From assembly GCA_025201365.1 (NCBI GenBank), contig JAIXMF010000107.1:1-38962 (forward strand): 38,962 nucleotides of DNA, written 5' to 3'. The notes beneath the pieces were generated by a model. It was not told the origin of the DNA and searched no databases. It was given only the letters and a program-made list of their open reading frames with translations. The position numbers and the translations under genes are program-made. Each line of letters opens with the position of its first letter. The stretch's first letter is position 1. Shown here piece after piece: positions 33,191-38,962 of this stretch. The DNA is from Syncephalis plumigaleata. Lineage: Eukaryota > Zoopagomycota > Zoopagomycetes > Zoopagales > Piptocephalidaceae.

Positions 33191-34082
33191 ATTGCGCTAT
33201 AGTGTTGTTGCTGCGATAATAGTATATTTAATAGCCGTAGTAGTAATAGTAGTAAGAGTTATAAAGGAAAGAATAGTGATGGTGATGTTGATGAAAGAAG
33301 TAGGATAGAAGTGGTAGAAACAATGGTTAACAGTAAAAAGAACGACACGATGTGGTGGTCACACGCTTACCTCTTTCACTCTAGAGTCTCCCCAACCATA
33401 CTAACGAGCAGAAATATCCCAAGGCGAATGTGAGGAATGGTGTCGTTGCATGATAATGCTATCCAACATGGAAACCATACTATACATGTACATGCACCAC
33501 ACTCACTCACTAACTCACTCATTTGCATGCGTATTACTTGTATTGGCACGTGGCGGAAGATCTATCATAATACGAATGTTAAGTAAAGTAAATGATTCGT
33601 AAAGCATATCCTTAATCGATATATAAACACATCATGCTAGAATAGAAACTAATACTAAATGTAACGATAACTCATATCAAGCTATTATAGTGGATACTGA
33701 CTTGTTATTGCTCTAGAGATCATTCTAGGTATAGATAGGATCATTTTTGTATTACCTACGAATTAACAATGGTAAAAAGATTATGATGAATCAGAAGAGA
33801 TGAAAGACTAATTTCCTAAAGAAGTGAACTAATAATCCAGGAATATTTTCATGGATTGCTAATAAAACAATAGGCATTGTTTGATCATGTAGAATAACTG
33901 TTATATGTTTAATGATAATCTTGTAGTTATCAATCAACTGTATTCGAATAACTAAGCATGGCACAAGTAGTAGACAGTATTTAAAAGAAGTTAACGACGA
34001 ATGGAATGTAGTCAAGACTAAAAAGACAGCATTGATAAAGAGAGAGAGAAAGAGAATAACGATTAAATAGATTTGACACTTG
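33191..34082. other. Intergenic region; promoter of the Mso1-like gene and 3' flank of the F-box gene
   Basis: No intact gene. It contains a TAG/TAATAGTAGTAA-rich simple stretch (33220-33262), CACTCACTCACTAACTCACTC near 33501 and the first copy of an approximately 75-bp repeat (about 33865-33945). A minus-strand frame at 33791-34093 runs through that repeat copy but has no start support and no recognised family. Confidence 0.45.
33867..33944. repeat. Approximately 75-bp diverged repeat, copy A
   Basis: This is similar to 36231-36308 in the same orientation, sharing TGTTTAATGATAATC and CAATCAAC. Most differences are transitions. On the minus strand both copies read a related peptide with IIIKHI in it, so the repeat may be a coding relic. 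Confidence 0.6.
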
Positions 34083-35705
34083 CTATTGTTCACCGTATTC
34101 TTGTATTATTTGCACTTGGCCATCACAGGAACTACCAATCGTACCAACCATCGCGTCAATTTTCAATTGTCCACCCGTGTTTGATGCTTCCAGCTTGCGT
34201 ACTATTTCTTTTGTACCGATGTTTACAACCAATCGAGCTCCTTTACAATTATGATCATATGTAATAAAAACATAGATATCCCCGATAAAATTTCTGCAGA
34301 TAATTGCACCCGGCACTTGCAATACTTGATCGTCATTGTAGGACAAGTCTGTCCATACTTTTGCCGGATGGGCACCGAATGTTAAATATTTGCATCCAGC
34401 TCTTAATAGTGGGATAGGTATATGCTGGTCAGTTATAGTGTAGCAATTACGTGGAGTATGGCTTTGACCACTGCATGCTACGCTATGGATTATGTATGGG
34501 TCATGATCACGATGACCATGTAATTTGATGATCATATGCGAATCGTATGAATTTTGAGCAGATACTGACACATTCATTACCCTTTCAGGTAGTTGAAACC
34601 AGCCATTTCGCAATTGTATAACAGGATCATTGCTCGAGAACTCGTATAATGCCCATTCAATACAACCCGCACCGTCTGTGACTAGTCTTGCCGTATATAC
34701 TATTGCTGTATTGTTGGTTGTTTTATAGAAATGAGTTGCATGCCATGTATCATCGATGCTTCCTGGACACATGGCACTATTGTCTATATCGAATACTATT
34801 ACATTGACTACATCCATTGATTATTAGTACTGGCTATATTGCATCATTGTATAGTTACTACACTTACAAATTGGCAAAAATCTGTATGATTGTTGCAACT
34901 CATGCACTAATAATACCCATTTCCCTTCGATTATCTCCACTCGATATGGTACTGGAACATCGAATGTAGTGAAAACACCGCCATGATTTCGAGAAAGTAT
35001 TTTTACATTATAGCTGGTATCGCTCTTGATTTCCCTAGGAGATACAGCTATGTAATGGTCACCCATGACATATTTATGCTGAGCTTCATTACCAGTATCC
35101 AGTGAAAGAGCATTTGGCGATGTGGAGAATGTGCTGTTATACACAGTGTTATTGCTTGATCTCAGATTTGAATGTGGCAAATATTCTAAAATATAAGTAT
35201 GACGTGACATTTCGTCTGAGCGATCTTGCTGTGCGCTAAATATACGATTATGATCAATATCATTACGATAACGTATTCCATCCTTGCCCTCTTCCAGGTC
35301 GATATGCGTGGTCTTGCATCGTCCAAACCAACAATTATTCTCGGTGCTCACTCGTCGACGATATGTGTTGTACCAGTCCACATTCTCTAGTAGATCGGCT
35401 CGTTTATCCGATGTACATGGATTGTTGTCATCCGTGCGTATACACCATAATACGAAATCCATTTCTTTAGAATAATAGGCACCCGATAGGAAATCCCTAT
35501 GGTATAGTTCCTGCCATAATGCTCTATCATTTCGAATACTGCTTCTTAACGAGTGACAACATGCTGATAAACGCACTAATTCGATATGACCAAGTAGACC
35601 ACGAAAGACACGCTGATCATGAAATGGAAGAGTACTCAGACAGTCCAGTAATCTACAAGACGAGCTGGAATTACTCGATATTTCAGTAGTAGTAGTAGTA
35701 GACAT
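34083..35705 (-). CDS. F-box-like protein
   Basis: Two exons, 35705-34868 and 34807-34083, are joined across a 60-nt GTAAGT...TACTAAT...GTAG intron. The result is 520 residues ending in TAG at 34083. Without splicing the frame meets two consecutive TAA codons, so the two long open frames here belong to one gene. Residues about 15-75 resemble an F-box (LDCLSTLPFHDQRVFRGLLGHIELVRLSACCHSLR in pattern, then LWQELYHRDF). An F-box links substrates to an SCF ubiquitin ligase through Skp1. The rest of the protein is beta-rich looking, without kelch, WD40 or LRR repeats that I can name. I chose ATG 35705, which opens a Thr/Ser-rich leader; an upstream ATG at 35822 would add a hydrophobic, less likely extension. 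Confidence 0.65.
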
Positions 35706-35804
35706 AGTGGAATGGAATAAGAAAGGCGATATGGGATAGAGCAATACAATGACGTTATTGTAATCAAGAATACACAAATAAATCATAGGCAAGTGTGGAT
35801 AACA

Positions 35805-36110
35805 ATGAAGCATGGTGTTCAAGTCTTTCTAATTGACGAGATATCCTACTGTCACTTGTCATGCCTTCTTACTATGAGTATAATCTATAGCAATATACTA
35901 ATTCATTATTCTATTAGATGTACACATCAGAATTGTAAAGATGACATGAAAGGTAAAGAATTCGAGTATCGTGTATGGAATCAGGATATGGCAGCATGTC
36001 TGACCTTTATTCAGATTATTCTCAGTCTTCGGAATGGAAACAGTGTTCCAACACAATTTCATCAATGTGTCATTACTTCTAAACGTTCAAGAAATGAAGG
36101 ACAAGAATAA
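35805..36110 (+). mobile_element. Relic of a Fanzor/TnpB-like nuclease C-terminus, copy 2
   Basis: One plus-strand frame reads VFLIDEISYCHLSC, then about 25 residues later CTHQNC, then YRVWNQDMAACLTFIQII, LSLRNG and PTQF, ending in TAA at 36108-36110. This order, hxhDE then Cys pair, Cys pair, then W-N-x-D-xx-A-A, matches RuvC-II, zinc ribbon and RuvC-III of TnpB/Fanzor. The usual NRD is NQD here and the first Cys pair is spaced irregularly. The frame begins inside the upstream flank of the F-box gene with no RuvC-I or N-terminal domains, so it is a 5'-truncated relic. Similarity to copy 1 continues about 40 bases past the stop, around AAATACGTAAGT. Confidence 0.6.
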
Positions 36111-36229
36111 CAACTTATCCGTGATGGTTATAGCTTTCGCATTTAAATACGTAAGTTTTATTACCACTTATTGTAATTAAATGGAATGAACATACCTGAA
36201 ACTTTATCACTTTACTCGCTTTCTCTCTC

Positions 36230-36532
36230 TAAAGCAACAGACATCGTCTAATCATATAGAATAGCTGCTATGTGTTTAATGATAATCCTGCAGTTTGCAA
36301 TCAACCTTTGACAATAACGGTATTCCTGATACCCTAACAGATCAATATGAATCACCAATTGTGCATACGTTCATTCATGATTTGAGTCAATGGAAATACG
36401 GTAAATAGGTCGAATGATCGACTGGACTTTGTAGTACAGCATTGCCATTGTAGGGCTAGACCAAATAGCTGCATCTTTTTCCTGTAGAGACCGTAACTCT
36501 TTTGGACCTATTTTGCTTTCAAACCGGTTCAC
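36230..36532 (-). pseudogene. Unrecognised minus-strand coding relic with in-frame stops
   Basis: Reading leftwards from 36532, after a TTGCAG acceptor, one frame encodes natural-looking sequence (ESKIGPKELRSLQEKDAAIW, SPTMAMLYYKVQSIIRPIYR). It hits TGA at 36373-36371, continues in the same frame (LLGYQEYRYCQRLIANCR, then IIIKHIAAIL) and hits TAG at 36250-36248. A possible preceding exon piece lies near 36555-36605 (VIKLALPKRLKK). I cannot name the family. Copy A near 33900 encodes a related peptide. Confidence 0.35.
36231..36308. repeat. Approximately 75-bp diverged repeat, copy B
   Basis: Direct-orientation partner of 33867-33944. Copies A and B flank the F-box gene and the second Fanzor-like relic. 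Confidence 0.6.
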
Positions 36533-37553
36533 CTGCAATAATACTCGTTCGCCCTACCTGATCATTTCTTCAACCGTTTAGGCAAAGCTAGTTTAATCAC
36601 CTTCTCGAAATAACATTGAATCAACTAATAATTGTATATTGTTGATAATAATAATAAAAGGAAAGAGGAGAAGGAGGAGGAGGAAAGCATGATAGTTGAA
36701 CATGCTGTCACGAGATTGTAACAAGTGATGTCGGTACACTGCAATGAAGATTAAGCGATGTTACTTGTCTGCATGTGCGTGCTTGTGTGTACGCTTGTGT
36801 TGTCTAGGCCCTTCCCTCCTCTTATTCCTCCTTACTCCATCAACAAGCACATGGTCTATATCGGTAATTTACCGAATTTGTCGCATACTACTATTATCTC
36901 GCTACTCTAATACTATATTTCCATAACTGCGCTGTACGCACTTGGCTACTATGCGGAATTCACTCACGTGTAATGTATTCCTATGTAGTATGCTAGCCGC
37001 GTTGTCGCATAATGTCGAATGAAAATAAGAGTCTTGAATAAGCAAGCAATTACCATGGATTCGATCACTACTACTATGTCTTTCTTGCTCTTTCCTTGAT
37101 AAGCAACAATGGCAATGTAGTGCCATGCCATAATGCAATACTATCCATGTGCATGGATGTATTGATATTGATGTGCACGTATATATATATATACGTGTGT
37201 GCGTGCGTGCGTATACACTTGTATAAGGCGTTGGTCACACCAGCCAACAAGCATGCATTATCCTTGTGCACCAACAACTAGCGATACGGAAATGCCGAAT
37301 GCTTTGCGCGGTTCCACGCTTTTGTATTCTGAGCCAATGTTTATTTCGTTTGTAACAGGTTTTGCACTACTAAGGGTCGACTTAGCTTTGCTATACTCTC
37401 TCTTCCTATTGTTCCTTCGCTCACTCACTCACCCGCTTGCTCACTCTTCTCTTCTCTTTTAATCCTCTATTTTCCCCCTACGTACTAGTTAGTATTCGTT
37501 CATTTCATTCCCGTATCCGTAATATTTGTTTCTATTTCCATATACTTCATTAA

Positions 37554-37582
37554 TTTTGTTTGTTTGTTTGTTTGTTTGTTTG
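37554..37582. repeat. (GTTT)n microsatellite
   Basis: About seven tandem tetranucleotide units, upstream of the receptor-like gene. Confidence 0.85.
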
Positions 37583-37855
37583 TATTAGGATAGCAGTATT
37601 AGTAGTATTAGTGACAGTAGTAGTGCTGCGTGTGGTATTAGTTGATTTATTCGTAGTTGTTATTTCATATATATATTCGATTTGTTTATATCTTGTTGCC
37701 TATAGTCTATATCGGTAATGCACTCAGGTATTAGTCGACATTATTATTATTATCATCACTGAGGTTTATCTTGTTCAACACGCACACACAACACACACAA
37801 CACACATACAGAGAGAGAGAAAGCTATCTATTAATTACAGCAAATACAACAAATC

Positions 37856-37884
37856 AGTATTATTATTATTATTATTATTATTTA
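37856..37884. repeat. (ATT)n microsatellite
   Basis: About nine tandem trinucleotide units, 140 bp before the receptor-like ATG. Confidence 0.85.
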
Positions 37885-38022
37885 TGCTGGCATCAAAATC
37901 TTCAGCAACAACCCATTTGTTTATCTAACCTAAGAGATTAGCTATCATAGAGATAATATATATATACACATACATACACATATACACTAATAATCACTAT
38001 AACTACACATTAATCATCAATC

Positions 38023-38962
38023 ATGGCATTCTCAGATGATCGCTGGGGATTGTATATTGGCTTGGTGATAACGATCTTGAGTATTTCAGCCATGCCATTG
38101 GTGATCATTTATAAAAAACGACATTTCCCTGGATTAAGACATCGAGGCGTAATATTAACCATACTTAATGGTGTACTACCAATGATGTATATGTGCATCC
38201 TAACCATTAGAATGGTAATCGAGACGCCCATCACTTGTATAATGGATGTTTGGGTATCTACGACAATCTCGACACTATACGGATTTCTCCTTATTACACG
38301 GTCATTTCGTGTAATCTTCCTGTATCACGTAAGCGAAGCTCGCTATCGAATGACACGTAGCCTTTCCGAGACGTCAGGGTTCTCCGTTGAGTCTGATGCA
38401 GATGCTAATACTGCTGCTGCTGCTGCTGCTGCTGCTGCATCATTATCAGGCAATGAACGACAACATAAGCTAGTGACATCGTTGTCGGTATCCAGTATGC
38501 AGAAATCCAATCAGAATCGACGTCGTTTGTTTAAATCGTGGAAGTCGCACGAGCATCTAGATACACATTCTAAACGATTGCCACCAATCTTACGTAAGCT
38601 TCCTTTTACCATACGGGAGACACCGTCCACCAAGTTTCTAGGAAGAAGAAAGTCGCTCGGAACGTGGTGAAAAAACGGAACTTACCGACGAATACAGCAT
38701 CAGGCTGACCTCGTGGAGATGGAAATATACATGTCGTCCGAACAAAATGGAGACTAGCTCTTGTCCGAAGGTGCTGACGCGCAACGATCAAGTCATCTAT
38801 CTGTCGAATATATCCCCGCGAGCAATCTTTACGAGACGCGAAACTCGGAAAATGACTCGGAAGCTACCAACCACCAATGGCGCGTCATCATCCTGTGAAG
38901 TATCGCCAACACTGACAACACGCAATGGAGTCCTGGGTGCCATTTCTTCCTTTTTCAAGTTC
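38023..38962 (+). CDS. N-terminal part of a 7TM receptor-like protein (fungal RGS-GPCR type), cut by window end
   Basis: The frame from ATG 38023 is open to TGA at 38668-38670 (215 residues). It has three hydrophobic segments: WGLYIGLVITILSISAMPLV, GVILTILNGVLPMMYMCIL and VSTTISTLYGFLLI. The linkers KKRHFPGLRHRG and RSFRVIFLYHVSEAR follow the start of fungal seven-helix proteins that carry a C-terminal RGS domain. These proteins would couple to and switch off a G alpha subunit. A basic Ser-rich loop with a poly-Ala run (GCT repeats, about 38410-38440) comes next. A second frame, one base on, is open from about 38639 to the window edge. The gene therefore probably continues through splicing that I cannot fix, or carries a frameshift. 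Bases GTAAGCTT...TTTCTAG (38594-38641) form a 48-nt in-frame optional intron. Confidence 0.6.

Larger units (their letters stand above)
35706..38022. other. Long intergenic region with Fanzor-like relic, coding relic and microsatellites
   Basis: No intact gene in about 2.3 kb. It holds a plus-strand Fanzor/TnpB-like relic (35805-36110), repeat copy B (36231-36308) inside a minus-strand coding relic (36230-36532), and a purine tract (36655-36688). Further right are TA/GTGC repeats (37180-37212), (GTTT)n at 37554-37582, CA-rich sequence at 37779-37810 and (ATT)n at 37856-37884. The last few hundred bases should hold the receptor-like gene's promoter. Confidence 0.5.

Noticed and set aside
34815-34826. 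Two separate minus-strand genes split by tandem TAA codons at the F-box locus
   Set aside because: The stops lie inside a well-formed 60-nt intron (34808-34867); splicing joins both frames into one gene.
37180-37212. TA/CG/TG alternating tract as possible Z-DNA regulatory element
   Set aside because: It is a short microsatellite mix among other simple repeats, with nothing in the sequence that shows function.
1-38962. Search for tRNA, rRNA and CRISPR-like arrays
   Set aside because: I found no T-loop GGTTCGAATCC-type box with a matching acceptor stem, no rRNA-like block and no regularly spaced repeats.

Overview
This window is eukaryotic nuclear DNA, most likely from an early-diverging fungus. 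A zoopagomycotan-type genome is my best guess, but this is an inference and not proven. The evidence is dense short introns (about 40-90 nt) with GTAAGT-like donors, CTAAC/CTAAT branch-point-like motifs and TAG acceptors, an AT-rich background, and a gene set that includes fungal-type proteins. The latter are a 7TM start of the kind found in fungal RGS-linked receptors and a CxxCGQDVG protein of Mso1-like type. I rebuilt gene models by joining exons by hand. Every complete multi-exon model below keeps one open frame across all its junctions.

Layout from left to right. 1-528 is the 3' end of an unrecognised gene. 822-3334 encodes a TM9/EMP70 endomembrane protein (9 exons). 4078-5433 encodes a UMP-CMP kinase-like enzyme. 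5434-8820 is a gene-poor stretch with a decayed minus-strand PUF60-like RRM relic and another codon-like relic. 8821-11145 encodes a 14-exon protein kinase with an FHA-like N-terminal region and an 8-nt microexon. 11993-13831 encodes a ZNG1/CobW zinc metallochaperone GTPase. 14294-17212 is an intronless PPR protein. It runs tail to tail, 6 nt apart, against a 16-exon minus-strand COG5 gene (17219-20392). COG5 is divergent, across 215 bp, from a ROK1/DDX52 DEAD-box helicase (20608-23243). 24110-31668 encodes a 2296-residue SEC16. 31966-33190 (minus) encodes an Mso1-like protein and 34083-35705 (minus) an F-box-like protein. 38023 onward encodes a truncated 7TM receptor-like gene.

Four of these genes serve the secretory pathway: TM9/EMP70 (Golgi/endosome), COG5 (Golgi tethering), SEC16 (ER exit sites) and the Mso1-like candidate (exocytosis). 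This is ordinary eukaryotic neighbourhood content and I do not claim that it is a functional cluster.

The accessory signal lies in the gaps. Two dispersed C-terminal relics resemble Fanzor/TnpB (RuvC plus zinc ribbon) proteins, at 23363-23560 (minus) and 35805-36110 (plus). A 21-bp exact repeat links the 3' flank of one relic to the ZNG1 promoter. A pair of about 75-bp repeats that differ mainly by transitions flanks the F-box gene. Several decayed minus-strand coding blocks suggest past transposon activity and gene decay here. I found no tRNA, rRNA or CRISPR array.
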